DNA of 64,000 bases from Paenarthrobacter aurescens (GCF_025421775.1 NZ_JAOEFX010000007.1:124001-188000); one strand, 5' to 3'; positions 1-8,627 are shown, counted from the first letter of the stretch. Notes: generated from the sequence alone by a model not told the origin. Numbers and translations are program-made.

Positions 1-1278
1 CATGCCAGGATCGAAACCGCCCACTCGGTGCACGTCGAACTGAAGGGCCTCCGGCCGGGCCGGGAGTACTTCTACCGTTTCCGCACCGGACGGCACGTAA
101 GCGAAATTGGCCGGACGCTGACAAGCCCGGCACCCGGCGAGATGCCCGCCGCGCTGGCCATGGCATTCGCCAGCTGCGCCCAGTACGAACACGGCTACTT
201 CACCGCGTACAAGCGCCTGGCCGAGGACCACCCGGACCTGGTGCTGCACTTGGGCGACTACCTCTACGAATACAAGAAGGACAGCTACGTCATCGGCGGC
301 GGCAACCCCCGCGATCATGAGGGACCGGAGACAGTCAGACTCGCGGGATACCGCCAGCGTCACGCACAGTACAAGGCCGACGCCGATCTGCAGGCCGCGC
401 ACGCAATCGCACCGTGGCTGGTTGTCTGGGACGACCACGAGGTGGACAACAACTGGGCGGACGAGATCCCCGAGAACAACGACGCGGGCCAGCTGAACGA
501 CACCACGGAGCACTTCCGTCAGCGTCGCTCGGCAGCGTTCCAGGCGTACTACGAGAACATGCCCCTGCGAGCGTCCTCGGTCCCTGCCGGGTTCGACATG
601 AAGATCTACCGCACCATCCAATGGGGCCAGCTGGCCAACTTCCACATGATGGACACCCGTCAGTACCGGGACGACCAGCTCGCAGGTGACGGCTGGCGGA
701 AGAACGTCGCCGAGCGCCTGGCCGAAAACCGCACCATCACCGGCGCCGAGCAGGAGAAGTGGCTGCTGGACGGCTTCAAGAACTCCACTCAGCGCTGGGA
801 CATCCTGGGCCAGCAGGTCTTCTTCGCCGAACGGGACCGCGACAAGGCACCGGAGATCGACGACGTCTCCATGGATGGCTGGGACGGTTACGCCGCCTCC
901 CGCCGCCGCATCACCCAAGGCTGGGTGGACGCCAAGGTGCGCAACGCCGTCGTACTTACCGGCGACGTCCACCGCCACTGGGCCACCGACCTCAAAGTGG
1001 ACTATAAGGACCCGGCAGCAGCGGTGGTCGGCTCGGAGCTGGTGTGCTCCTCCATCACCTCCACCGGCGACGGCACAGGCTCCACCACCGACCCCACCAT
1101 GTCGTGGAACCCGCACCTGAAGTTCTACAACGACAACCGCGGCTACGTGAACACGCGCATCACCAAGGACGCCATGACCGCGGACTTCCGTGTGCTGGAC
1201 TACGTCACCACACCGGGGGCACCGGTCAGCACCAGGAAGTCCTTCACGATCAACGACGGCGTACCGGGGCTCGCCTGA
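1..1278 (+). CDS. phoD: PhoD-family alkaline phosphatase/phosphodiesterase, 5' end outside window
   Basis: The frame is open from the first base, so the gene starts upstream and only the C-terminal ~425 residues are seen. The N-terminal part shows the end of the Fn3-like PhoD leader domain (HVELKGLRPGREYFYRFRTG). The metallophosphatase core follows: FASCAQYEHGYF, HLGDYLYEY, WDDHEVDNNW and, near the end, LTGDVHRHW, the usual Fe/Ca-binding motifs. PhoD enzymes are secreted and release phosphate from mono- and diesters; the export signal would lie outside the window. The gene converges on a truncated GMC oxidoreductase, with a 69-bp palindromic repeat directly behind its stop. Confidence 0.93.
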   Translation, partial: HARIETAHSVHVELKGLRPGREYFYRFRTGRHVSEIGRTLTSPAPGEMPAALAMAFASCAQYEHGYFTAYKRLAEDHPDLVLHLGDYLYEYKKDSYVIGGGNPRDHEGPETVRLAGYRQRHAQYKADADLQAAHAIAPWLVVWDDHEVDNNWADEIPENNDAGQLNDTTEHFRQRRSAAFQAYYENMPLRASSVPAGFDMKIYRTIQWGQLANFHMMDTRQYRDDQLAGDGWRKNVAERLAENRTITGAEQEKWLLDGFKNSTQRWDILGQQVFFAERDRDKAPEIDDVSMDGWDGYAASRRRITQGWVDAKVRNAVVLTGDVHRHWATDLKVDYKDPAAAVVGSELVCSSITSTGDGTGSTTDPTMSWNPHLKFYNDNRGYVNTRITKDAMTADFRVLDYVTTPGAPVSTRKSFTINDGVPGLA

Positions 1279-1296
1279 TTCACCAGCGCCTGATTC

Positions 1297-1365
1297 ACCC
1301 AAGTAGGTGACAGCACGTGCTCCAATGAGCCCTCATTGGGACATGTGCTGTTACCTATATGGGTT
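1297..1365. repeat. 69-bp palindromic repeat, copy A
   Basis: A 69-nt near-palindrome opening ACCCAAGTAGG and closing ATATGGGTT, with a strong central stem (CCAATGAG/CTCATTGG). It has the same length and design as elements at 36839-36907 and 59518-59586. It lies 18 nt after the phoD stop and overlaps the stop of the opposing GMC remnant, which fits a bidirectional terminator or a REP-like element. Confidence 0.75.
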
Positions 1366-1510
1366 GGCCGCCTTGGGATTCAGCGCTGAGGATCAGCTCC
1401 GCCGCTTTCTCGCCGACCATGATGGGCGGAGCGTTCGTGTTGCCGCTCGGCACAAACGGAATGGCGGACGCGTCCGCCACGCGGAGGCCTTCGATTCCGC
1501 GGACCCGAAG
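1355..1510 (-). pseudogene. 3' remnant of a GMC oxidoreductase (choline dehydrogenase-like)
   Basis: Reading the minus strand from 1510 gives 51 codons ending in TAG at 1357-1355. They contain the GMC C-terminal signature almost intact: LRVRGIEGLRVADASAIP, then FVPSGNTNAPPIMVGEKAAE. In whole GMC enzymes this is the FAD-contacting, active-site-proximal end of a ~500-residue protein. Upstream of codon 1 the frame hits a stop at once and the homology ends, so about 90 percent of the gene is gone. The break at ~1510 marks the left edge of the scarred accessory region. The natural C-terminus and stop are kept. Confidence 0.82.
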
Positions 1511-1599
1511 TCATCCAATTTCGATTCCAGACCAATTAAGCTCCTTGTGTGGCTCATTCCAGTCTGGTCGTAGGTTCCCGAGCCCAGCGCTCGTTACCA

Positions 1600-1985
1600 C
1601 TAGATAACCTGTCCCAAGGCGTCCTGCGTCGATGTGGTTAAGACCGTGCAAGTCACCAATCACCGTTCTGGATCGTCTTTGGCGAGCTCGAGATCAAGCA
1701 AGATTCGTACGGTCCGGCAAAAGGCTGGCATCTGTTCCTTTTCCTAGAGCAGATACTGAGGGACCTTTGGGCCGTCCTCGGTCTTTGCCACTCGAAATAG
1801 CCGTCGGCCGGACTATCCGGCATTGCCGCTAGAAGAACACCGTTTCCGCAGCTCAAACCCTCGAAGTCGCGTCTTGAAGAGGACCAATGGGGGCTATGGC
1901 TGGGATTGCCGTCAAGGGAACGATCTGCGGATTTTCTCGCCTGCGGGAACTCCCGTTCCATGACGAATCCGATGCATTCGCATGA
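1600..1985 (-). pseudogene. Decayed SRAP/HMCES-family (YedK-like) peptidase gene
   Basis: The three minus-strand frames together spell fragments of an SOS response-associated peptidase: the core PADGYFEWQ (around 1795), AKTEDGPKVPQYLL in a second frame, QPFAGPYE back in the first, LAKDDPER in the second, and TVLTTSTQDALGQVI before a stop at 1602-1600. In intact SRAP proteins these pieces come in this order (PADGYFEW, LAFAGLYE, TILTT..DALGHIH). Switching needs at least two frameshifts plus in-frame stops. The upper end, including a weak match to the N-terminal GRFVM motif near 1975, is uncertain. SRAP proteins crosslink to abasic sites in single-stranded DNA; this copy cannot be functional. 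Confidence 0.62.
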
Positions 1986-2066
1986 ACGGAACGTTCGTGC
2001 TACGGGCTCGCAGAAAGAACTTCTTCCGATGTGTAACCATCCGTGGCGTCCCGGACAATACAGGGC

Positions 2067-2663
2067 ATGGAGAACGTTCAGCTGCGGGATGACGTCCTGT
2101 GGGCGGACACCTTGAAGGGTGACGCCGAGGCGTTTGGTCTTTTGTACGACCGGCACCGCGGTCGAGTCTTTCGGCATGCTTATCGCTTGGCTGGCGGAAG
2201 GCACGACGCCGAAGACGCCACGGCGGCGGCTTTCCTTGAACTATGGCGCCGCAGGGAGCGCGTAAGGCTGGTTGACGGCTCGATCCTTCCGTGGTTGCTG
2301 GTGACGACGACAAACACTGCCAGGAATCTTCAGCGCGCTAGGGTCCGCCATCGAAGGCTTTTGGACGCAATTCCCCGACTCGGTGAGGCCGAAGCCGAAC
2401 TGGACCCCGCTCATTCGAGCCACGATCATTCGATGAATGACGAAGTCGCGCAGGCCCTGGCTGTTCTGAAGCCACTGGACCTGAGGCTGATCAGCCTTGT
2501 CGTATTCGAAGAGTTTCCCTTGCCGGCTGCAGCTGAGGCAGTTGGGATTTCCCCGGGGGCAGCCAAAGTCCGCATGCACCGTGCTCGCCAGAAGCTAAAG
2601 ACTGCACTGCCACGGTCACTACACCACGTTCGCTCGCCAGCATTGAAAGGAGATCCGTCATGA
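2067..2663 (+). CDS. ECF-type RNA polymerase sigma factor
   Basis: A 198-residue sigma-70-like protein. Region 2 spans about residues 15-75 (AFGLLYDRHRGRVFRHAYRL, DAEDATAAAFLELWRRRERV). A region-4 helix-turn-helix near the end reads FPLPAAAEAVGISPGAAKVR. I chose ATG at 2067; a GTG at 2043 in the same frame has no better ribosome site. The last codons overlap the next gene by 4 nt (ATGA), so the pair is translationally coupled. By position the downstream membrane protein should be its regulator or sensor partner. The ECF subgroup was not determined. Confidence 0.85.
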   Translation: MENVQLRDDVLWADTLKGDAEAFGLLYDRHRGRVFRHAYRLAGGRHDAEDATAAAFLELWRRRERVRLVDGSILPWLLVTTTNTARNLQRARVRHRRLLDAIPRLGEAEAELDPAHSSHDHSMNDEVAQALAVLKPLDLRLISLVVFEEFPLPAAAEAVGISPGAAKVRMHRARQKLKTALPRSLHHVRSPALKGDPS

Positions 2664-3400
2664 ATGACGTTCGCATTGATCCGCAGTTCGACCGGGCGCT
2701 CCGTGAAGTACTTCTTGCTCAGGTTCGAACCAGCACAAAACCACAGAATCAGAAGCGACGGTGGCTGTTGTTCGCAGGCGCCCTGGCTGGAGCAGGAATG
2801 CTGGGCGGCGTAGGCGCAGCGGCTGCGGGACTCTTTACCCTGCCCGGGGTGCCCACAACGACTGCCCTGTCTTCCCCATCGACTGCCGTTTACAGCGGCA
2901 CAGCAACAGCTGACCTTGGACCGGTTCCGGAAGGGGCGACAGGTATTGAGGTGGAACTGACCTGCCTCACCGTCGGTAAGTTCACTTTCCCTGATGGCGC
3001 CAACGTCACTTGCTCTTCGGCCGATCTGGGAACACATGGCACTTGGTCAAAGTATGTCGTCCCCTTGGGTCCTTCAACACATGGGGTGACCATCATGACC
3101 GATCCAGGAAACAGGTGGCAGTTCAGCGGCAAGTACATTTCACAAGTTGCCACCGAGTGGGAAGTCAACGCGAAGGGTGAGACGTATGGCGTTGAGGTGC
3201 CAGGACGCGGGACCCCCGACTTGCTCGCCGTAATAGCTACCAACGGAAAAAAGGGCTACGCCTACTCGAACCAGATGAAGGGAACTGATCCTCTCAGCCC
3301 AGAGGAAGCAGCCAAGAACCTTGCTAAGCCTCAACGGGAAATTCCGGTTTACCTCAGCGACGGCACCACACAAGTAGGTGTGTTCATGGCACAAGGCTGA
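2660..3400 (+). CDS. Membrane-anchored protein paired with the ECF sigma factor, possible anti-sigma partner
   Basis: A 246-residue protein with a short basic cytoplasmic N-terminus (~35 residues), one membrane helix at about 36-58 (LLFAGALAGAGMLGGVGAAA) and a ~190-residue external domain with two cysteines (LTCLTVG, VTCSSADL). It starts inside the sigma gene's stop codon behind a good Shine-Dalgarno (GAAAGGAGAT). One-helix proteins coupled to ECF sigma genes are often anti-sigma factors. No zinc-binding anti-sigma motif (HxxxCxxC) is visible, so that role is inferred from position only; it could equally be an exported target of the sigma factor. Confidence 0.75.
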   Translation: MNDVRIDPQFDRALREVLLAQVRTSTKPQNQKRRWLLFAGALAGAGMLGGVGAAAAGLFTLPGVPTTTALSSPSTAVYSGTATADLGPVPEGATGIEVELTCLTVGKFTFPDGANVTCSSADLGTHGTWSKYVVPLGPSTHGVTIMTDPGNRWQFSGKYISQVATEWEVNAKGETYGVEVPGRGTPDLLAVIATNGKKGYAYSNQMKGTDPLSPEEAAKNLAKPQREIPVYLSDGTTQVGVFMAQG

Positions 3401-3572
3401 TAAGAAAAATATTTGTATCATTTGGTTGCCATCCCAGAGCCTTCGCTATGGGACTGGTCTCGAGGGCTGGCGGGTCGCCTCTCCGGAAAGCTCTGTTCCG
3501 ATTCTCGACGTAGACGCCCCAAAGGGGTGCGAGCCCTGCGAGCATGCTCTTGCTCCTGAGTAGGGTGGGGGC

Positions 3573-3800
3573 ATGACTGATCCGGCATCACGGCCCGGAC
3601 CCGGCCGGGCCCATCGCGGTCTGAGGTGGTTCCGCTTCCTGGCGGGGCTGTTCACCGTGGCCGCCGCAGCTTCACTCGTGCTGGTGGCCATTGATCTGTT
3701 CATTGGACGGCCTGCGTCAGGGGATCTGTTTATCGCAGGGCTAAACGCCCTGGCCGCCGTTGTGTTGTGGCGCTTTGTGGTCAAACACGTAGGTACATGA
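3573..3800 (+). CDS. Small two-helix membrane protein, unassigned
   Basis: A 75-residue protein with a basic, proline-rich start and two hydrophobic helices (about 23-43 and 52-70, the second reading IAGLNALAAVVLWRFVV). The ATG follows GTAGGGTGGGGGC, a purine-rich stretch that can serve as a ribosome site. A perfect 12-bp hairpin follows the stop directly, which supports this being an expressed gene. No family was recognised. Confidence 0.6.
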   Translation: MTDPASRPGPGRAHRGLRWFRFLAGLFTVAAAASLVLVAIDLFIGRPASGDLFIAGLNALAAVVLWRFVVKHVGT

Positions 3801-3801
3801 C

Positions 3802-3829
3802 GAAGGGCCGGCCATGTGGCCGGCCCTTC
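3802..3829. terminator. Hairpin after the small membrane protein gene
   Basis: Perfect 12-bp stem GAAGGGCCGGCC / GGCCGGCCCTTC with a 4-nt ATGT loop, beginning 2 nt after the stop at 3800. No T-run follows, so termination would rely on the GC-rich stem, as is common in actinobacteria. Confidence 0.65.
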
Positions 3830-3882
3830 TGGCTTCCTCGGACAAAGTAAATCTGTGGTGCAGCGTCGTTGCTGCAGTGGTG

Positions 3883-4092
3883 TTAGAGCTTGTGGTGTTC
3901 CTGGGTGTGCGTGAAATCGACCGGCCCCAGTGGTTCGCCGGCGGTGAGCAGCTGCAGCTCGATGAGGTCTTCGAGGACGCTCGCGTCCGGTGCTGGTTTG
4001 TCGTCCTCGGTCAGGATGTATTCGGTTCCCATGCGGCTCTCCCAGGTGCAGTGTTCTCGTTGGATTTCACTGTAACCGTGGATCCTCCGCAT
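3883..4092 (-). CDS. Hypothetical 69-residue acidic protein
   Basis: Short minus-strand frame ending ...DFTHTQEHHKL, with an acidic centre (LTEDDKPAPDASVLEDLIEL). It reads like coding sequence but no family was recognised. It lies downstream of the broken DUF4192 gene on the same strand, separated by ~120 bp that includes a GC-rich hairpin. It may be a fragment of a larger lost gene. Confidence 0.35.
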   Translation of the reverse strand: MRRIHGYSEIQREHCTWESRMGTEYILTEDDKPAPDASVLEDLIELQLLTAGEPLGPVDFTHTQEHHKL

Positions 4093-4174
4093 TGACTGGG
4101 TTCGCCGGCTGCGCCCGCGCAGCGTCGTGGCGGCCGGGGAGCGCCAGCGGAGGATGCCGCCCCGCTACCTGAAC

Positions 4175-4208
4175 GGCCGGGCGGGACCATTGCTGATCCT
4201 GCCCGGCC
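4175..4208. terminator. GC-rich hairpin behind the DUF4192 pseudogene
   Basis: Arms GGCCGGGC (4175-4182) and GCCCGGCC (4201-4208) pair perfectly, and GGGA/TCC extends the stem inward. It starts 8 nt beyond the stop of the minus-strand DUF4192 frame, where a terminator for that gene would sit. Confidence 0.55.
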
Positions 4209-4215
4209 GTCCCGG

Positions 4216-5273
4216 TTAGCTGATGGGGCGCTTGTACGCGGTCTCCGGGTTCTTGGCCACCTCTGCGATGTGCACGATAGCCACAAGCTCTTCGTGCAGA
4301 AGAACTGCCAGCCGGTAGTGAGGTACGTCCTCGACCGCCAGTTTCAGGTAGCGCTCTGCGTGCGTTCCGGAACCTTTGAGCCACTGCAGCCAGCCCATCA
4401 GGGTCAGCATCGGCGCGCGCTGGCCTTCGGGAACGACCTTCATCACTTCGAAAGCGAGGACTTCGGCGCGGTCCACGCGCTTCCAATCCGGGCGGCCGTC
4501 GAACTTGCCTCGCAGCAGGTCAAGCATGCTGCCGTTCTTCGTAGTAATGGTCTCGGCCATAAGCATGTCTCGCAGGTGCGGGACCTGGAACCAAGCCGCC
4601 AGCTTCCGGGGGTCTCCTTCTCCGGCGTGCCGGGTGTCTGCAACGCGGCGTCCCATTCCTGGTGCGCCTGCCCGACGGCTTCTTCCGTGAGCACGGGCAC
4701 CCGTACCGGCTCAACCCATTTGCCCAGCAATGCCGGGTTGTAGACGTCCACGGTCCCGGCGCTTCCCATGAAGGTCAGGGTGGCGTTGGCATTGCTGTCG
4801 GTGATCTGTTCCAGCGGGTTCCGCTCGGTGGTGCCGTAAGCGGCCCAATAGGTGCCGGTGACCACATAAACCTTGCGGACGGGCATCCGTGCGGTGGCCA
4901 GTTCGTTCCCCAAGGCGGCGACGTGCGCGGCGTAAGGGAACCGGTCATCGTCGCCGGTTTCGTCGGTGTAGACGATGAGATAACAGGCCGTGGCGGAATC
5001 GTCTTGCGCGGCCAGGCTGGTCACCGTTTGGGCGAAACCCAACGGGGCCGCATCCATGGGTGCGTCCACGCGCAACGTGGCGCCAAGGGCTCCCGCGGTG
5101 GCGGTGAGCACGATGAAAGAGTCCGTCGGTGTCCCACCGAGCAAGTGCGGGATGTAGGCCAGCAGGTCAGAACCGGTTTCAATCGCGAACTTCGTCTCCC
5201 CTAGCCGCCGCTGACGTCTGCGCTGAGTGAGTGCCGTCGAGCAGGACTTGAACGATTGGAACGTGGTCCCCAT
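4216..5273 (-). pseudogene. Frameshifted DUF4192-domain gene
   Basis: Two overlapping minus-strand frames make one DUF4192 protein. The N-terminal part (from ~5210) has SDLLAYIPHLLGGTPTDSF and GALGATLRVDAP, typical of this actinobacterial family. The C-terminal part ends in a stop at 4218-4216 and includes LAAWFQVPHLRDMLMAETIT and RAPMLTLMGWLQWLKGSG. The frame change falls near a run of five Gs (plus strand 4608-4612), between TPEK and DPRKLAAW, so one inserted or lost base explains it. DUF4192 genes are common on actinobacterial plasmids and integrative elements; their function is not established. The N-terminal ~30 residues look atypical and the start is unclear. Confidence 0.8.
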
Positions 5274-5429
5274 CGGCCATGCGCGGGATGGTCAGGGTGC
5301 CATTTCGTGGGAGTCCTTGGCATCGAGACAGGGCGTCGCTGCATGCCAAGACAGGGGGAAGCGGGTTCGAGCTCAAGCAGAGATCAGTGCGGGTTGCGGT
5401 CTTTTCGCGACAATGCGAGTATCGGCTTT

Positions 5430-5917
5430 ATGTCGAACCCCAGCCTCTCTGACCTGGAAAAATTCTTCGTGCTGGCTGAAGCCTCTGATCCAAAGGCGTG
5501 GGCACGAAGCGAATTTGAAGAAGGCATCCCGCAGCGTGAACGTTACCTTTTTTGAAGAAGGCCTGGACGTTGATCGTGTCCTCAGACAACACCGACTGGC
5601 TTCAGCGCGCCATTGACTCTTCGGAGGCAACTCCAAATGCCCCACTTTCTGGGCTTGGTTTGGCAGCCAAACATCTTCTAGAAGCTGGTGCCTCTGCTTC
5701 GCTCCTAACCCAGCTTGTGCGAAATGCCCAAGCTGAATTACTCGTTGAGTTTTGTTACCTTCTAGAGGATTTCAGCGGCGCTCCCGAGGGTACAGATCAG
5801 GTCGCTTGGGGGCTCTTCTCAGTTGACCGTGACGGGCACCCAGGACGGCCAATTCGTGGACTTCACGAGTCAGTTTTGGAAACCGACCCGACGGGAGATG
5901 AAATGCGGCCGGCCTAG
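5430..5917 (+). pseudogene. Frameshifted small cytosolic protein gene
   Basis: Frame 1 begins with ATG at 5430 (MSNPSLSDLEKFFVLAEAS) and stops at 5555. A second frame continues from the same point (KKAWTLIVSSDNTDWLQRAI) to a stop at 5917 and ends GLHESVLETDPTGDEMRP. The switch is at a T6 run just before the stop; adding one T joins both into a 163-residue protein reading ...RERYLF-LKKAW. I recall the same start and end signatures in intact actinobacterial hypothetical proteins, but no function. A TTG at 5552 could in theory restart translation. A sequencing error in the T-run cannot be excluded. Confidence 0.6.
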
Positions 5918-5949
5918 GAAGCAACCTATCGACTGCTTCCTAGGCCGGC
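5908..5949. terminator. Perfect 16-bp hairpin between convergent genes
   Basis: Arms 5908-5923 and 5934-5949 (GCCGGCCTAGGAAGCA and its exact complement) enclose a 10-nt loop. The left arm contains the stop codon of the plus-strand frame, and the right arm ends 8 nt before the stop of the minus-strand Imm11 gene. This is a strong bidirectional terminator candidate. Confidence 0.8.
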
Positions 5950-5956
5950 GCGCCGA

Positions 5957-6514
5957 CTACGCAGGAATTCGGAATTCAATACCTGATGAGTGGCCGGTCG
6001 CGCGGATTGCGTTCACCAGACTTTCGGTGAAATACACCTTTCCGCCTGGATGGCTCGCCAGCTTAAATGCTCCTGCGCTCGTGAGCAGTTCCTTGCGCAG
6101 CACTGTCCTTTCGATGTCGAGAATTCTCCCCGACCTAAACCGGACGATGATCGACGATTCCTCGTCCAAGGCATCAATGAGGGACAACGGATTGAACAGC
6201 ATCAGCTTGGCCTCCCTGCAATCCAGCGCTAAAAGCTCTCCAAATGGTTGAAGCAAAGGTCCCACAGTCTCGATAGCTTCGTCTCGAAGTACGAGCAAGC
6301 TACTGGAGAGCCACGGCAACAGAGCATGCTCAAGGTTGCGCCCACGATCATGCACCTCGAGGGAGACCTTCACAGGATGCCAGTCACTTGCAGCTGCACC
6401 TGACAGAGACTTGAGCTTTAGAAAATGCTCTGGGTCCGCGGTCATCACCCGCTCAAAACCCTCCAAATAAGCGATCTCAAAGACCGAATCTCCGCCAGAC
6501 TTGATCGACCCCAT
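5957..6514 (-). CDS. Imm11-like (DUF1629) immunity protein
   Basis: A 185-residue protein. Its second half matches the Imm11 pattern: LLQPFGELLALDCREAKLML, then FNPLSLIDALDEESS, FRSGRILDIERTVLRKE and KVYFTESLVNAIRATG, the last matching the family's VFVSD.F...... segment. Imm11-type proteins are found as antitoxins in polymorphic toxin loci, where they neutralise secreted effectors of siblings. ATG at 6514 is preferred; a TTG 60 nt upstream extends the frame without support. No toxin gene lies beside it. With the SUFU gene at 6972-7523 it suggests a small collection of orphan immunity genes. Confidence 0.68.
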   Translation of the reverse strand: MGSIKSGGDSVFEIAYLEGFERVMTADPEHFLKLKSLSGAAASDWHPVKVSLEVHDRGRNLEHALLPWLSSSLLVLRDEAIETVGPLLQPFGELLALDCREAKLMLFNPLSLIDALDEESSIIVRFRSGRILDIERTVLRKELLTSAGAFKLASHPGGKVYFTESLVNAIRATGHSSGIEFRIPA

Positions 6515-6628
6515 CACCGACGTGCCCCACAGGCCATTTCGATAGCGAGAGGGAGGCGCCGATGTCGCAAGCAAGTCATCGGTGCGAGAAGGCCACCACC
6601 TATCGCTCCGTCGCTCGCCGGCCGATTT

Positions 6629-6847
6629 TTAGTCATCCTGGACTGCGCGCCGACGTAACGCTTCTCTGTCATCCCAGAATCTTGAACCCATGAAGACACC
6701 GAGAAAGGGTCCCAGTAGCGCCAAAACACCCACGACCACTGGGCTGGGTGCATCTCCCCTAAGGAAAAACATCGTGAACCATGCAACCGGCGCAACTATC
6801 AATGTCGCCGCAGTCGCAACCGAAAACACGAACAAGGGCTTTTTCAC
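6629..6847 (-). CDS. Small two-helix membrane protein
   Basis: A 72-residue protein starting with GTG (MKKPLFVFSVATAATLIVA). Two hydrophobic helices span about 5-29 and 36-56, followed by a charged cytoplasmic tail (WDDREALRRRAVQDD). It lies between two immunity-type genes on the same strand, ~115 nt upstream of the Imm11 gene. Small membrane proteins occur in such clusters, but this one was not assigned to a family. Confidence 0.55.
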   Translation of the reverse strand: MKKPLFVFSVATAATLIVAPVAWFTMFFLRGDAPSPVVVGVLALLGPFLGVFMGSRFWDDREALRRRAVQDD

Positions 6848-6971
6848 AAGTATTCCGTTCTACTTCCTACATTGGTGGGTGTGTAGTAAGGGTCACAAAC
6901 ACCGTCCGCGCCCTAAGTACATCTACCAGATTCATGAGCCCCTGAAGCTGGCCGCCCAGCCTCTGCTCATG

Positions 6972-7523
6972 TCATGGGACCGACGGCCCCCGGACGGATT
7001 CCCAAAATGGCACTTGGTTATTTTCCCACCAGCCCATTAACGCGTCCACACCCCTACTGCGTCTAAAGGCAAGTTCTGATTCGTGCATTGGAATAGCCTG
7101 CAGAAAATGAACGTGTGTTCCATCCGATAACTGGACCTTTGGAATTATTTCCTCCTGATCCAGAATGAGAAATGCCATCATTTCCGTTCCCGGCCAAAGT
7201 GGACCAGCGGACGGCACAGTGTCCCCGCTCATTACTGCAACGCCGTTCCTCTGTCCGTAAAGACCTAAGGCTGCAAATGGACTCGCGACGGCATCTTGCC
7301 CAGGAAGCAGGCCCAGCAGGAACTCAGTCCGGTGTCCTGCCTTGCTCGCTCCTCCTGAATGTCCAGTCTTGGCGCCCAAAGTCACATAGATGTCTACACC
7401 CTCACCCGTGACTTCGGCAGCCCATTTCCAGATTTCGACGGAAAGCCCTTGAACTTCGAACTCAGCTCTTCGGGTGGGCTCACCCCATCGGGCGAGCAGA
7501 TAATCCTGGATTGATTCGTACAT
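6972..7523 (-). CDS. SUFU (suppressor of fused)-domain immunity-type protein
   Basis: A 183-residue soluble protein with an ATG start (MYESIQDYLLARWGEP). The C-terminal half carries the SUFU signature: THVHFLQAIPMHESELAFRR, then GVDALMGWWEN. Bacterial SUFU-domain proteins are a recognised immunity superfamily of polymorphic toxin systems. Together with the nearby Imm11 gene on the same strand this looks like a tandem immunity locus without its toxins. The target is unknown. Confidence 0.72.
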   Translation of the reverse strand: MYESIQDYLLARWGEPTRRAEFEVQGLSVEIWKWAAEVTGEGVDIYVTLGAKTGHSGGASKAGHRTEFLLGLLPGQDAVASPFAALGLYGQRNGVAVMSGDTVPSAGPLWPGTEMMAFLILDQEEIIPKVQLSDGTHVHFLQAIPMHESELAFRRSRGVDALMGWWENNQVPFWESVRGPSVP

Positions 7524-7682
7524 TATTTATGGACCTCCATATGGCCACCATATGCCACTCGGCCAGGCGGCTGGCCACCATTCACCCTCACCCTCCCCTA
7601 GAACCTTTGCACCCTTGCTTCCATTGCAGGGCTGGCAGGCACATACTACCGACGGGCAGCAGATGCTGGCAGCAGTCACGGA

Positions 7683-8627
7683 ATGACGGGGGTGGGCATT
7701 GCTCTGATAGCTGAAGGAAAGTACGACGAAGCAGAGATTTATCTGCGTCAGGCTGCCGAGCACGGTAATCCGGATGGGATGGCGAATCTGGGTAACTTGC
7801 TGCTAAGGCAGAAGAGATTGGCCGAGGGCACGGAGTGGTACCGAAAAGCCTCAGTGGCCGGCAGCGCATACGGAATGGTGAACTACGGCCTTGAGCTAGC
7901 GAAAATGGGTCGCAATGAGGAAGCCGAGGACTTGTATAAGCAAGCGGCCACAATGAACAGCGCGGGAGGCCTATACGAGCTATCGCAGGTCTATGCTAAG
8001 CAAGGAAATGATGAACAGTCAGAACTGCTGACTGAGCGTGCTGTGGCGGGCGGGAACCCCAGCGCTATGCTGAAGCTAGCTCGCATCATGCTTCAACGAG
8101 GTAACCCTACCAAGGCTGAAGAGCTCTACAGAAGGGCTGCAAAAAGGGGCCCGCAGTACCAGGCAGCTCTAGGTGAATATCTTGCGAAACAGGGGCGCAT
8201 AGGGGAAGCGGAACCCGTGTTAGAGCGAGCAGCCGAACATGGCGAGCCCTACGCATATCACTGTCTGGGCGTGATCGCAGCCGGTAAGGGTGAGTTGACC
8301 CAAGCCATAAGCCACTACCGCACCGCCATCGGATACAACTCCATTCCGGATGCATTGATTCAAAGCAAGGTTAATCTCGCCCAGCTTCTCCTCATGACCC
8401 GGGAGGATGACAACGAGAAAGAAGCTGAACAACTATGCCGGGATGCGGTAGCCGCCGGCAGCGGGCAAGGAATGGTGCTTCTTTCGCTCTTTCACAAACA
8501 TCGTGGTGAAGACGATGAAGCCCAGGCGCTGATAGAGCGGGCGCAGTCAGCAGAGGATGCAGGTGCTGCCAGCGCCCTTCAGGAATACCTCAACACCGCT
8601 CCAACAGATTCCGAGGAAACGGGATGA
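7683..8627 (+). CDS. TPR/Sel1-like repeat protein, apparently lacking its N-terminus
   Basis: About eight ~36-residue helical repeats run through the 314 residues. Examples are KYDEAEIYLRQAAEHGNPDG, WYRKASVAGSAYGMVNYG, EAEDLYKQAA and AEELYRRAAKRG. The first ATG is at 7683, but the frame stays open upstream to 7602 and encodes another repeat half, YYRRAADAGSSHGM, matching the WYRKASVAGSAYGM unit. The repeat array therefore began upstream and its start has been lost. Such proteins are protein-interaction scaffolds; here it sits between immunity-type genes and an Abi-like gene. A hairpin at 8735-8760 follows. Confidence 0.75.
   Translation: MTGVGIALIAEGKYDEAEIYLRQAAEHGNPDGMANLGNLLLRQKRLAEGTEWYRKASVAGSAYGMVNYGLELAKMGRNEEAEDLYKQAATMNSAGGLYELSQVYAKQGNDEQSELLTERAVAGGNPSAMLKLARIMLQRGNPTKAEELYRRAAKRGPQYQAALGEYLAKQGRIGEAEPVLERAAEHGEPYAYHCLGVIAAGKGELTQAISHYRTAIGYNSIPDALIQSKVNLAQLLLMTREDDNEKEAEQLCRDAVAAGSGQGMVLLSLFHKHRGEDDEAQALIERAQSAEDAGAASALQEYLNTAPTDSEETG

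Noticed and set aside
1981..2015. Possible GGAAC-type ECF promoter upstream of the sigma gene at 2067
   Set aside because: GGAAC at 1988-1992 is present but no suitable -10 occurs at the right spacing.
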